A stretch of 10,726 bases of DNA from the NCBI GenBank assembly GCA_030620455.1, contig JAUXEQ010000027.1, positions 1 to 10,726 on the forward strand, read 5' to 3'. Below are positions 1-6,880 of this stretch, one piece after another (position 1 is the stretch's first letter; each line of letters starts with the position of its first letter). Source of the DNA: a bacterium (GTDB lineage Bacteria; UBP14; UBA6098; B30-G16). The translations under genes were made by a program, and so were the position numbers. The notes below the pieces were generated by a model. That model saw nothing but the letters and a program-made list of their open reading frames with translations, did no database searches and was not told where the DNA came from.

Positions 1-384
1 ACAGGTTCGGCTCCAAGCTCGAAAGACTTTTTATACGATTATTGTTGTGGATGGTCTAGCAATGAAATTTATGCTATTGGCAAAAAATCCAAGTGGTATA
101 GAGGTGAAATAGAGATTTGGCGTTCTGCAAATGCTGGTTCTACTTGGAATCTTATACATCTCCATACATGTGGGATTACCGAAAGAAAAAATCCTGAGGA
201 AAATGAAACAGCATTCTATTCTTTTTCAGGTGGCATTGTCAAATCAGAATATTCTCTTAAATTATATGACATTACAGGTCATGAATTGAATTCTGGTAGT
301 GTAATAGACATCAGTAAATATCCTCGAGGTATATACTTGATTTCTGATGGTTCGAGAACAAGTAAAATTTTTTGGATTAAGTAA
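1..384 (+). CDS. C-terminal end of a secreted Asp-box (BNR-like) protein with a type IX secretion-like sorting tail (5' partial)
   Basis: An open frame runs from the window edge to a TAA at 382-384 (127 visible residues; the start is outside). Residues 42-49 read SANAGSTW, which fits the Asp-box pattern S-x-D-x-G-x-T-W with Asn in place of Asp. Such boxes are typical of BNR/sialidase-like and YCF48-like beta-propellers. The last 45 or so residues (from YSLKLYDITG near 84, through IDISKYPRGIYLI, to KIFWIK at the end) match the shape of the C-terminal sorting domain of type IX secretion cargo: a beta-sandwich with the GIY motif and a basic C-terminus. The usual PNP motif is not evident in the visible part. 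By analogy the protein would be exported through Sec and then anchored or released at the cell surface. The ligand or enzymatic role cannot be told from this fragment. Confidence 0.75.
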   Translation, partial: TGSAPSSKDFLYDYCCGWSSNEIYAIGKKSKWYRGEIEIWRSANAGSTWNLIHLHTCGITERKNPEENETAFYSFSGGIVKSEYSLKLYDITGHELNSGSVIDISKYPRGIYLISDGSRTSKIFWIK

Positions 385-396
385 AAGAGGTGAATC

Positions 397-426
397 ATGC
401 GTTATTTATTTGTGATTAGTTATTAA
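397..426 (+). other. Nine-codon frame behind a strong ribosome binding site (possible gene remnant or micro-ORF)
   Basis: Two bases after the preceding stop, AGAGGTGA (386-393) makes a near-ideal Shine-Dalgarno match, with GAGG six bases from an ATG at 397. The frame encodes only MRYLFVISY before TAA at 424-426. All reading frames just downstream close quickly, and the next feature is a tRNA on the opposite strand. It may be the surviving 5' end of a deleted gene, a leader or micro-peptide, or chance. I cannot decide between these. Confidence 0.2.
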
Positions 427-504
427 GAATTCAACATGAATTATATAGAGAAATAATGAAATTGAGAAATAAAAATCGAATTTGTTGTGAACTAAGGCTA
501 TTTT

Positions 505-513
505 TAAAAAAAA
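505..513 (-). terminator. U-tract downstream of the tRNA
   Basis: Reading on the minus strand, an uninterrupted run of eight T (plus-strand A run at 506-513) begins about ten bases past the tRNA 3' end. There is no separate GC-rich hairpin before it, so the structured tRNA or its processing may serve in place of one. Weak support. Confidence 0.3.
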
Positions 514-522
514 TAAACTAAT

Positions 523-608
523 CGGAGGGCCGGGGACTCGAACCCCGAAGGGAGTTAACATCCCGGCGGATTTCAAATCCGCTGCCTTACCAATTAGACT
601 AGCCCTCC
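523..608 (-). tRNA. tRNA-Ser, anticodon UGA
   Basis: The minus strand folds into a complete 86-nt class II cloverleaf. The acceptor stem is GGAGGGC with GCCCTCC and the D arm contains AATTGGTAAG. The anticodon stem is GCGGA/TCCGC around the loop TTTGAAA, giving anticodon TGA, which reads UCA and related serine codons. A long variable arm (GGGA..TCCC) and a T arm CGGGG-TTCGAGT-CCCCG follow. The long variable arm and the G discriminator (base 523, C on the plus strand) fit the serine identity. The three bases after the discriminator read ATT, so the CCA end is not encoded and must be added by tRNA nucleotidyltransferase. A short spurious minus-strand frame overlapping it was ignored. Confidence 0.96.
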
Positions 609-646
609 ACATTTAGTCGACCATTTGCTTCGATCCAGCCATTGAA

Positions 647-673
647 ATTATAATAGAACAAAGTTCAAGTCAA
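647..673 (-). promoter_or_regulatory. Promoter for tRNA-Ser
   Basis: On the minus strand a perfect -10 box TATAAT (647-652) is preceded by TTGACT (668-673) with a 15-base spacer, slightly short. Transcription would start near 640, about 30 bases before the mature tRNA 5' end at 608, leaving a normal-sized leader for RNase P to remove. Confidence 0.55.
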
Positions 674-847
674 GAGGTAAACAGCCAGTTTGAATCTGCG
701 ATTTTATTGAGTAGGATAGTATAAAACTCCATAAAGCGCTTTGAAAATGTCGTTATATTACTAACGAAACACGAATCAAATTTTTGCAACGCTTGGAAAC
801 CAGTCAATCAAAAATGCATTTTAATAATTTTAGTTTTTTTTACAAAT

Positions 848-1735
848 TTATCCATCTCTCATGCCATCAGGAATTTCCCTGTCAGGTTGAAGCGCCTGAA
901 GTGCCCTATATCCCTCGAGCATGTGTTGTTCTGCAGTTTCACTATCGCCGTTGAGTTTATGAATTCTGGCTATCATATACCAATGTGTAGGCTCCTCTGG
1001 CTCGATTCTCAATGCTCTCTCGAGATAATCCAAGCCACGTTCAATATCTTCATCCTCAGCAACCATAACACCTAACGTAGACCACGCTATTGCCAATTCT
1101 GAATCCAATTCCAATGCTTGAGAAATTGAATCCTTAGCCTCATCACGCATTCCTGCTTCAAGCTGACATAACGCAATATTGTAGTATAAAAATGGGATTT
1201 GAAGTCCAATTATTTGTGCGTTTTCTATGGCATTTGTAAAGGCTTCTTCTGCATGACAAAACTCGCCAAGTTCGTAATAACATCTCCCCAAATCATTAAG
1301 AACATCCCAACCTAATTCTGAATTTTCAGTTGTGAATATTAATAATATTTGTAACGCTCTATCAAAGAGACCATGCTCGATCATAATAGCAGCTTCCGCT
1401 CTGTTTGCCCACATTCCATTCTGCTCATGTTCCTTTGTAAATGCTAAAAATTCTGCTGCTTCATCGAGTCTTTTAAGTTTTGCCATCGATAGAGATATCA
1501 TACCTGCAATTTCAACTGCGTCGGGACGAACTCGCAAAGCTTCGCCAAGAAGAATCAGTGCATCGTCGTATTCTGCTTTATAGAGCTTGATAAGTCCTAA
1601 TTTAGATAGAACTTTGAAATCCTCAGGATACTCAGAATGCAAAATCTGAAGCTTCAATTCCGCATCGAAGACCTGTCCCTTAGCCATAAATTGCAAGGCT
1701 TCCTCAAAATTTTCTCTGTACTTTAAATCGGTCAT
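848..1735 (-). CDS. Soluble tetratricopeptide-repeat protein
   Basis: The protein has 295 residues with no signal peptide or membrane segment. Successive helix-turn-helix units of about 34 residues carry TPR-type spacing. Units are visible around residues 7-36, 41-74, 75-104, 108-138, 144-174, 183-213, 216-247 and 250-280, for example the YYNIALCQLEAGMRDEAKDS region (184-203) and the LGVMVAEDEDIERGLDYLER region (221-240), with alternating small and large hydrophobics. TPR proteins are generally scaffolds for protein-protein contact, and no catalytic domain is attached, so the partner and process are unknown. The ATG at 1733-1735 has no clear Shine-Dalgarno sequence; the next Met (residue 17) is no better, and the upstream start keeps the first repeat whole. 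It is transcribed divergently from the nucleotidyltransferase gene, sharing roughly 140 bases of upstream DNA. The short tail ends in DGMRDG. Confidence 0.85.
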   Translation of the reverse strand: MTDLKYRENFEEALQFMAKGQVFDAELKLQILHSEYPEDFKVLSKLGLIKLYKAEYDDALILLGEALRVRPDAVEIAGMISLSMAKLKRLDEAAEFLAFTKEHEQNGMWANRAEAAIMIEHGLFDRALQILLIFTTENSELGWDVLNDLGRCYYELGEFCHAEEAFTNAIENAQIIGLQIPFLYYNIALCQLEAGMRDEAKDSISQALELDSELAIAWSTLGVMVAEDEDIERGLDYLERALRIEPEEPTHWYMIARIHKLNGDSETAEQHMLEGYRALQALQPDREIPDGMRDG

Positions 1736-1861
1736 TTTGTCGCATCGATATAGTCGATTAAAATAAAATAACAGTATTCAAAAAACCTATTAGATTTTTT
1801 AAGGATAGCAAATAACAAATACTTTGGAATTTTTTCCTATTGTCATAACTTTTGCCTTCAC

Positions 1862-1870
1862 AGGAGGAGG
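1862..1870 (+). promoter_or_regulatory. Ribosome binding site that fixes the nucleotidyltransferase start
   Basis: AGGAGGAGG lies just upstream of the ATG at 1875 (seven bases from the end of the first AGGAGG). The longer in-frame alternative starting at 1824 would place this site inside the coding region and would prepend 17 residues to a family motif that normally begins within a few residues of the N-terminus. The ATG at 1875 is therefore preferred. Confidence 0.85.
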
Positions 1871-1874
1871 TAAT

Positions 1875-2615
1875 ATGAATGCGATAGTACTCGCTGCTGG
1901 TAAGGGAAACCGAATGAAATCTGACATTCCAAAGGTTCTTCACATTCTCGCTGGAAAAACTCTTATAGACAGAGTGCTCGATAACGTCTATAAATCTGGC
2001 ATCGACACAATTGCTGTTGTCGTGGGCTTTATGAAAGATACGCTTATCCAACAACTTTCCGAAAGACCAGAATTTCCGAAAATGTCGATCGCATTTCAGA
2101 AACAACTGTTAGGTACCGCGGATGCTGTCAAATGTGCATTACCTGCAATGCCTTCCAAAGGAACAGTCCTTGTTCTTTGCGGTGATGTACCATTAATATC
2201 TCCTAAAACAATAAAGAGACTAATTAATTATCACAAAGAAACATCCGCAGCAGCCACAATTCTTACTGCAATTATGGACAATCCAAAGCAATATGGTAGA
2301 ATTATTCGAGCCGATGATGGCAGCGTTATTTCAATTGTTGAATATAAAGACGCAACCGAAAATCAGAAAAAAATCAAGGAAATCAATTCCGGTACATACG
2401 CATTTGAACTTGAGCACTTGCGCTCAGCACTAAATATGGTTCGAACGGATAACGTTCAGCAGGAATACTATCTTACCGATGTCATCAAAATTCTTCGCAC
2501 AAAAGCCCACAGAATTTCCGCATTAATCGTCGAGAATTCAATAGAAGTTGAGGGTGTAAACTCTTTCGAGCAACTGATGACGTTGGAAAAATATTGTATA
2601 CAGATCGGCAATTAA
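1875..2615 (+). CDS. GlmU-type UDP-N-acetylglucosamine pyrophosphorylase, single domain
   Basis: This 246-residue protein corresponds to the N-terminal uridyltransferase half of bifunctional GlmU, which converts UTP and GlcNAc-1-phosphate to UDP-GlcNAc for peptidoglycan and lipopolysaccharide. Visible motifs are the nucleotide loop LAAGKGNRMKSDIPK (6-20), LLGTADAV (78-85), CGDVP with the metal-binding Asp at 104, YGRI with Gly141, Glu156 in IVEYKDAT, Asn171 in EINSGTY, EYYLTDV (197-203) and VNS with Asn229. These line up with the uracil-, sugar- and Mg-binding residues known in E. coli GlmU. Bifunctional GlmU is about 450 residues; here the left-handed beta-helix acetyltransferase domain is absent, with a clean TAA stop and no beta-helix-like hexapeptides afterward. 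It stands alone, divergent from the TPR gene and convergent with the RND pump. A different UDP-sugar or NDP-sugar specificity remains possible, so no gene symbol is given. Confidence 0.88.
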   Translation: MNAIVLAAGKGNRMKSDIPKVLHILAGKTLIDRVLDNVYKSGIDTIAVVVGFMKDTLIQQLSERPEFPKMSIAFQKQLLGTADAVKCALPAMPSKGTVLVLCGDVPLISPKTIKRLINYHKETSAAATILTAIMDNPKQYGRIIRADDGSVISIVEYKDATENQKKIKEINSGTYAFELEHLRSALNMVRTDNVQQEYYLTDVIKILRTKAHRISALIVENSIEVEGVNSFEQLMTLEKYCIQIGN

Positions 2616-2700
2616 ATAAACTAATATTTATATAACTCAGTTGTATTAGATTCATCAGCAAGAACATATACCTTATTTATACTCGTATTTAAGCATACCG

Positions 2701-2725
2701 AGCAATTTTAATTGTAAAATTTGCT
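2701..2725. terminator. AT-rich hairpin between convergent genes
   Basis: AGCAATTTTA and TAAAATTTGCT flank a four-base loop, forming a stem of about ten pairs with a one-base bulge. It sits in the 123-base gap between two converging genes, so it could act for either strand. It lacks a GC-rich core and a clear U tract, so support is modest. Confidence 0.35.
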
Positions 2726-2738
2726 TAATTCCATTCTA

Positions 2739-5700
2739 TTAATCTTCGTGTGTTCCGATAATAGTTTTCACTCTTTTAGTTAGCTTTTTCGAAATATTAT
2801 CCGCTACAATATATCCTGCTGGTAATACTAATAGAGTCAACACTGTAGCACTGATTAAACCTCCAATTGCTGCAACAGCCATAGGTGCTCTCATCTCGGA
2901 ACCTTCTGTGGCAAAAATAGCCATTGGTAACATTCCCAGAATAGTCGTTAATGCCGTGATAATAATTGGTCTAAATCTTACAACTCCCGCTCTCTCGATG
3001 GCTTTGTCTCTTTCCATTCCCTTCCGTCTTAGTTGGTTAATGTAGTCGATAAAAACAATACCATTGTTGACTACAATACCCGCTAGAAACATCATCCCCA
3101 TAAACGAAGGCATAGATAAAGTCTTTCCAGTAATAAACAGTGCCCAGAATACCCCAATCGCTGCCATAGGCTGTGTAATCATTATTACTAAAGGATGAAA
3201 AAACGATTCAAACTGCGCTGCCATAACCATGTAAACAAGAAGAATTGCTGCTAATATTGCTATTAAAAATGCATTGATCATGTCTTTATATTCCTCAGCG
3301 GCTCCTCCTATGTGATATGAATAATCCACTGGCCAAACTGCTTCTTGTTTGGATAAGTTTTCTAAATACTTTTGTATTTTTCCCACTTCTTTATTTAATT
3401 TCCCACTCTCAGCCACCGAAGCTGTCACAGAGACCTTTCTCTGCTTTTCATCTCTATCAATTTGAATCGGACCGGTTGTTTCCTCGATATGTGAAACTTG
3501 TGAAAGCGGAACTACCAATCCTGCGGAATTAACGATAGGGAGATTTAATATATCAGTCATTTTCGATCTTTCCTCAGGCTTAAGCAAAACAACAATATCT
3601 ATCAATTTACCATCATCATTATACCTTCCAGCAAGCGAACCTATAGAATATGTTCTTATTACATTAGCAACTTCCGAAATATTCAGTCCAAAACGTGAAG
3701 CTTTCTCTCTATCCACAAGAATTCTAAATTCCGGCTTCCCCTTTTTATAAGAAATATCGACATCGGATAGATTCGGGTTACTATTCATTTCATCGGATAT
3801 AATATTAGCTAATTCGTTAAGTTTTTTAAAGTCGGAGCCATAAATCTTAATGTCGATAGGATATTCAGAACCGCCAAAACTCATTTGCGACATATCCTGT
3901 ACAATAAATCTAGAATTTGATAGAACTGGAAAATTCTCTCTCATTTTATTCATTGGTACAGACGTAGAATGAGTTCTCTTTTCCCTTTCCTCGAATACAA
4001 GAAATATCGCTCCTTCATTAGTTTCTCCGGTCATACTCCCGAAAGCTACATCAAACTCGGAACCTTCTGTAGAACCTACTGTGTATCCATAGTGAATTAC
4101 ATCCGGGTCATCCTTTACATCTTGAATAAGATCTTCAGCAACTTCTTTGGTCTGTTCCATAGGGCTTCCTGGAGGCATGTAAAATAAAGCTTGACCGAAT
4201 TCTTGTTCCATTTTCGGTAAAAATTCACCACCAATAAACGGTAGAAGTCCAAGAGATATTCCAAAAAGAATAAATGCTAAAAGAATTGTTAAACCTTTAT
4301 GCTTAATTACCCATCGTAGGAATATGCTGTATCTGTCGATAATGCTTCTAAACCATCCTGTAACTTCCATGCTTCTTTTATGCTTCTTCTTAAAAATTTG
4401 CGCAGCAATAACTGGCACCAATGTCATTGCAACGAACAATGAAGCTAAAAGCGAGAAAGTAACTGGTAAGGCTAATCCTCTTGAAAGTTCTCCAGTGATC
4501 CCTGGGACAAGCATCATAGGAAAGAAAACAGCTATTGTTGTTAATGTCGATGCTGTAATAGCCATCCCAACTTGTGAGGCGCCTTTGCTAGCAGCAACTT
4601 TTCGTGTTTCTCCTTCCTCGATCTTCCTGTATATATTCTCTATGACAACGATAGCGTTATCAACCAACATTCCCACACCAAGAGCTAAACCACCTAATGT
4701 CATTAAATTTAACGTATAACCAGAAAAGTAAATCGGTATGAAAGTTGCAATAACAGAAAACGGAATTGCAAGTGAAATAGCTAAGGTTGGTCTCCAGGTC
4801 CTTAAAAATACGAATATCATTATAACAGCCAGAATAGCACCCACTATTGCATTGCTGCTTGTTTTGGACGTAACTTTTTTTATTATCCTCGACATATCAA
4901 ACAACGATACGATTTTTATATTTGGTGGTAAAATTTTGCTAAGTACTTCAATCTCCTTAAGCACTTTACTCATTACTCTAACAGTGTTAGCCCCAGACTC
5001 TTTCATAATCATTAACCAAATTGCATCTTCCTCATCTATTTTTGCCACACCTCGAACATCCTTAAATCCTTTTCGAACATTTGCTATTTCCCTAAGATGG
5101 ATAGGTTGGTAATCTTTTGTTAGACCAACAATTACATTTTTAATATCTTCAATCGATTTATATTCGCCATAGGTTCTAAGTAGGTACTCTTTATTTTGAC
5201 GAGTAAGGTATCCTGCGGGAAGATTTACATTGTTGAATGCAAGAGCCATTATGATTTGCTGAGCATCAATTCCCAATGCTTCCAACCTAGTTCTATCTAA
5301 TTCAATCCTTATCTCATTTTTTCTGCCACCAAATAGAGAAACACTGGCAACACCATCAAGCCTTTGAAGACGATGCTTAATAAAATCCTCTGCAATTCTT
5401 CTCTGTTTCTCAGGATTTCCTTCTCCGATTATAGCAAAGCTTCCGACAGGTATCATCGAAACGTCAAACTTGAATACCAAAGGATCCGAAACATCAGAAG
5501 GCAAAAAACCTTTATATAAACTAATTTGATTCCTAATATCTTGTGCTGAAAAATCTAGGTTTGCACCCCACTCAAATTCAACCATTACGACTGAAACACC
5601 CTCACGGGAAATCGATTTAACCGACTTCACTTTGCTTATCGAAGCCATTAATTCTTCGATCGGTTCAGTGAGCATACGTTCAACATCTTCAGGTGCTGCG

Positions 5701-5858
5701 CCTTGCCAGGTGGTCATGACAGATATCACAGGATAACTGAAGTCCGGCAAGAGTTCTAAACTCAAGTTATATAAGGAAAAAAGGCCTAAAACAATTATAA
5801 TTCCTATGATCATTGTAATTGCAACAGGTCGCTTTACTGATAATCCCGGTATGTTCAA
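2739..5858 (-). CDS. RND-family efflux permease (AcrB/HAE1-like inner-membrane pump)
   Basis: This 1039-residue protein has the standard RND length and plan: TM1 near the N-terminus (KRPVAITMIIG onward), a first porter loop, TM2-6, a long central helical stretch, a second porter loop, and TM8-12. TM4 carries GMLVDNAIVVIEN with Asp400 of the proton relay; the second Asp of AcrB is Asn here. TM10 reads VVNNGIVFIDY, so the AcrB relay Lys is replaced by Asn (931-932), as in many homologues of this subfamily. Such pumps use the proton gradient to export drugs, lipids or other amphiphiles together with a periplasmic adaptor and an outer-membrane channel; neither is encoded here. The frame is open six codons further up to a TTG at 5876, but that would overlap the Shine-Dalgarno site, so the TTG at 5856-5858 is chosen. 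The gene appears monocistronic. The substrate is unknown, and metal efflux is less likely but not excluded. Confidence 0.93.
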   Translation of the reverse strand: MNIPGLSVKRPVAITMIIGIIIVLGLFSLYNLSLELLPDFSYPVISVMTTWQGAAPEDVERMLTEPIEELMASISKVKSVKSISREGVSVVMVEFEWGANLDFSAQDIRNQISLYKGFLPSDVSDPLVFKFDVSMIPVGSFAIIGEGNPEKQRRIAEDFIKHRLQRLDGVASVSLFGGRKNEIRIELDRTRLEALGIDAQQIIMALAFNNVNLPAGYLTRQNKEYLLRTYGEYKSIEDIKNVIVGLTKDYQPIHLREIANVRKGFKDVRGVAKIDEEDAIWLMIMKESGANTVRVMSKVLKEIEVLSKILPPNIKIVSLFDMSRIIKKVTSKTSSNAIVGAILAVIMIFVFLRTWRPTLAISLAIPFSVIATFIPIYFSGYTLNLMTLGGLALGVGMLVDNAIVVIENIYRKIEEGETRKVAASKGASQVGMAITASTLTTIAVFFPMMLVPGITGELSRGLALPVTFSLLASLFVAMTLVPVIAAQIFKKKHKRSMEVTGWFRSIIDRYSIFLRWVIKHKGLTILLAFILFGISLGLLPFIGGEFLPKMEQEFGQALFYMPPGSPMEQTKEVAEDLIQDVKDDPDVIHYGYTVGSTEGSEFDVAFGSMTGETNEGAIFLVFEEREKRTHSTSVPMNKMRENFPVLSNSRFIVQDMSQMSFGGSEYPIDIKIYGSDFKKLNELANIISDEMNSNPNLSDVDISYKKGKPEFRILVDREKASRFGLNISEVANVIRTYSIGSLAGRYNDDGKLIDIVVLLKPEERSKMTDILNLPIVNSAGLVVPLSQVSHIEETTGPIQIDRDEKQRKVSVTASVAESGKLNKEVGKIQKYLENLSKQEAVWPVDYSYHIGGAAEEYKDMINAFLIAILAAILLVYMVMAAQFESFFHPLVIMITQPMAAIGVFWALFITGKTLSMPSFMGMMFLAGIVVNNGIVFIDYINQLRRKGMERDKAIERAGVVRFRPIIITALTTILGMLPMAIFATEGSEMRAPMAVAAIGGLISATVLTLLVLPAGYIVADNISKKLTKRVKTIIGTHED

Positions 5859-5864
5859 TTTACT

Positions 5865-5870
5865 CCTCCT
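5865..5870 (-). promoter_or_regulatory. Ribosome binding site of the RND gene, selecting a TTG start
   Basis: AGGAGG on the minus strand is followed after exactly six bases (AGTAAA) by TTG at 5858-5856. The upstream in-frame TTG at 5876 lies before this site and would translate through it into KRRS, which argues for the internal TTG as the true start. Confidence 0.8.
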
Positions 5871-5906
5871 TTTCAATATTCAGGTCGAAATGAAAGTCTT
5901 TCGGCA

Positions 5907-5935
5907 TAAAAAAGATAATTAACAAATTTAGTCAA
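5907..5935 (-). promoter_or_regulatory. Candidate proximal promoter of the RND gene
   Basis: On the minus strand TTGACT (5930-5935) and TTTTTA (5907-5912) are separated by 17 bases, about 45 bases ahead of the start codon. The -35 box is good and the -10 box is poor. It may be an alternative to the distal promoter at 6018-6045. Confidence 0.35.
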
Positions 5936-5977
5936 ATATTATTATCAATCTAGATTTGTCTTTCCTTCACAAAAATA

Positions 5978-6014
5978 TCTGACCCTATGTTTAGTTACTG
6001 ACCATAAGGTCAGA
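5978..6014. promoter_or_regulatory. Operator-like palindrome with an extra half-site upstream of the RND gene
   Basis: CTGACC-ATAA-GGTCAG (5998-6013) is a perfect 6+6 palindrome with a four-base spacer. A further copy of TCTGACC begins at 5978, 19-20 bases (about two helical turns) from the second copy, and can also pair with the GGTCAGA arm. This geometry fits a dimeric helix-turn-helix repressor such as those of the TetR family, which commonly control RND pumps. The palindrome covers the predicted transcription start of the distal promoter (6018-6045). The regulator itself is not in the window, so its identity is an inference. Confidence 0.55.
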
Positions 6015-6017
6015 TTA

Positions 6018-6045
6018 AGTTTATTACTGAATTTCAAAATGTCAA
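6018..6045 (-). promoter_or_regulatory. Candidate distal promoter of the RND gene, overlapped by the palindrome
   Basis: On the minus strand a perfect -35 TTGACA (6040-6045) is followed after 16 bases by TAAACT (6018-6023, four of six matches to TATAAT). The start would fall near 6011, inside the palindrome at 5998-6013, a typical repression arrangement. It would give a leader of about 150 bases. Confidence 0.45.
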
Positions 6046-6408
6046 GTGAAAACAAGAAGGTTTGAAAAGTTAATTAAGATGCTATTTTTAAAAGATAATC
6101 TTTTTCGTTTCAGAGAATTTTCCATCCATCGTTCATATAAGATATATACACTCAAGAAGAGTGCCCATACATCTCTGAATTGTAATAGACAAAAGTCAAA
6201 ACTCAAATCCTGAATGCAGAAAACGGTTGGGGCATCAAAAAAAAACAATAGAGTTTATTTCCCATATAACTTTCAGAATTCGAGAGCGTTGTATAATTCA
6301 AAACAAAAATAATGAGGCATAAATTAAGAACTGAAAGCAATCGTGAGAAATAAAGACCGAAATTGAAAAAAATATAAATTAACTAATTAAATTACCCAAA
6401 AATAGTCA
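6046..6408. other. Gene-free AT-rich stretch
   Basis: I find no convincing coding frame on either strand here. The one longer minus-strand frame (6042-6248) begins with TTG in a homopolymer, has no ribosome binding site and overlaps the promoter, and its translation resembles nothing I recognise. A small hairpin, CACTC-AAGAA-GAGTG, lies at 6149-6163 without a U tract. There is no tRNA, repeat array or sign of an insertion element. Confidence 0.5.
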
Positions 6409-6428
6409 GGCTCCCAGACATCTGAGCC
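6398..6428 (-). terminator. Hairpin and short U run after the Tic20-like gene
   Basis: On the minus strand GGCTC and GAGCC (6409-6428) form a stem that can extend through an inner CAGA-TG-TCTG pairing, followed by TGACTATTTTT. It begins about 27 bases past the stop at 6456. The U run is offset by several bases, so efficiency is uncertain. Confidence 0.45.
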
Positions 6429-6455
6429 ATCAATATTGAAAATTAAAAAAAATTG

Positions 6456-6860
6456 CTAAGCTTCTTCTTCCTTTTCAGTATTCCTGCTATTATCAAACCG
6501 AGATGCAAGTATACCTATTAATGGGATAGTCCACAGCTTTCCCTGAAGAACCATTATTACGCCTACAAGTGATGCTAGTGCCGCAAGAAGCAATGCAGCT
6601 TTCCAAAAAACAGCCCCAAGAAGTGCTATAGCTTCAAAAAGAAAGAGAATAATGCCCTGTTTAGCATGTTTATAGGCAAATCGATTGCCTTTCGCCTGAA
6701 AGAAAGGAATGAAGCAAAGAACTGGAATATAGGAAAGAATAGCCATCGACTTATATTCTTCAATCTCCTCAGGAGTCAATTCATCTTCAATATCTTGCTC
6801 CTCAGCATCTCGCTGTGGCACGAAATCCTTAAAAAAATTGAATGTTTCCTCGACTTTCAT
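6456..6860 (-). CDS. Small multi-pass membrane protein, Tic20/DUF4870-like
   Basis: This 134-residue protein has a charged, acidic N-terminal third (residues 1-37, including EEQDIEDELTPEEIEEY). Hydrophobic segments follow at about 39-54, 68-86 and 88-106, with a shorter one at 110-120, and the tail is acidic (EKEEEA). The stretch from AILSYIPVLCFIPFF through FAYKHAKQG (40-69) fits the pattern seen in Tic20-like/DUF4870 proteins, where a first helix is followed by an amphipathic FxxxHAKQG segment before the second helix. The molecular function of these bacterial proteins is not established and I do not assign one. The ATG at 6858-6860 is preceded by GAAAG at a reasonable distance rather than a full Shine-Dalgarno. 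The gene stands alone: a gap of 244 bases separates it from the upstream TPR gene, and a hairpin follows it. Confidence 0.75.
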   Translation of the reverse strand: MKVEETFNFFKDFVPQRDAEEQDIEDELTPEEIEEYKSMAILSYIPVLCFIPFFQAKGNRFAYKHAKQGIILFLFEAIALLGAVFWKAALLLAALASLVGVIMVLQGKLWTIPLIGILASRFDNSRNTEKEEEA

Positions 6861-6880
6861 AAACTATAACTTTCGTCAGG

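Noticed and set aside
406..612. 68-codon minus-strand frame across the tRNA
   Set aside because: It runs through a complete tRNA-Ser gene, so it is a chance frame.
733..822. Palindromes AAAGCGCTTT (733-742), CGTTA-N6-TAACG (751-766) and AAAATGCATTTT (811-822) between the tRNA and TPR genes
   Set aside because: They are short, not arrayed, lack U tracts on the useful strand, and short palindromes are expected by chance in AT-rich DNA. They could be weak regulatory sites but nothing specific supports it.
1758..2105. 115-codon minus-strand frame opposite the nucleotidyltransferase
   Set aside because: It is antisense to a gene with clear GlmU motifs and has no independent support.
4324..5112. 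Long plus-strand frames opposite the RND gene (4324-4719 and 4738-5112)
   Set aside because: They are antisense shadows of a well-supported RND coding region, with no ribosome binding site or recognisable family.
6042..6248. 68-codon minus-strand frame in the gap upstream of the RND gene
   Set aside because: It starts with TTG in a homopolymer run, has no ribosome binding site, overlaps a promoter-like region, and its translation matches nothing I know.
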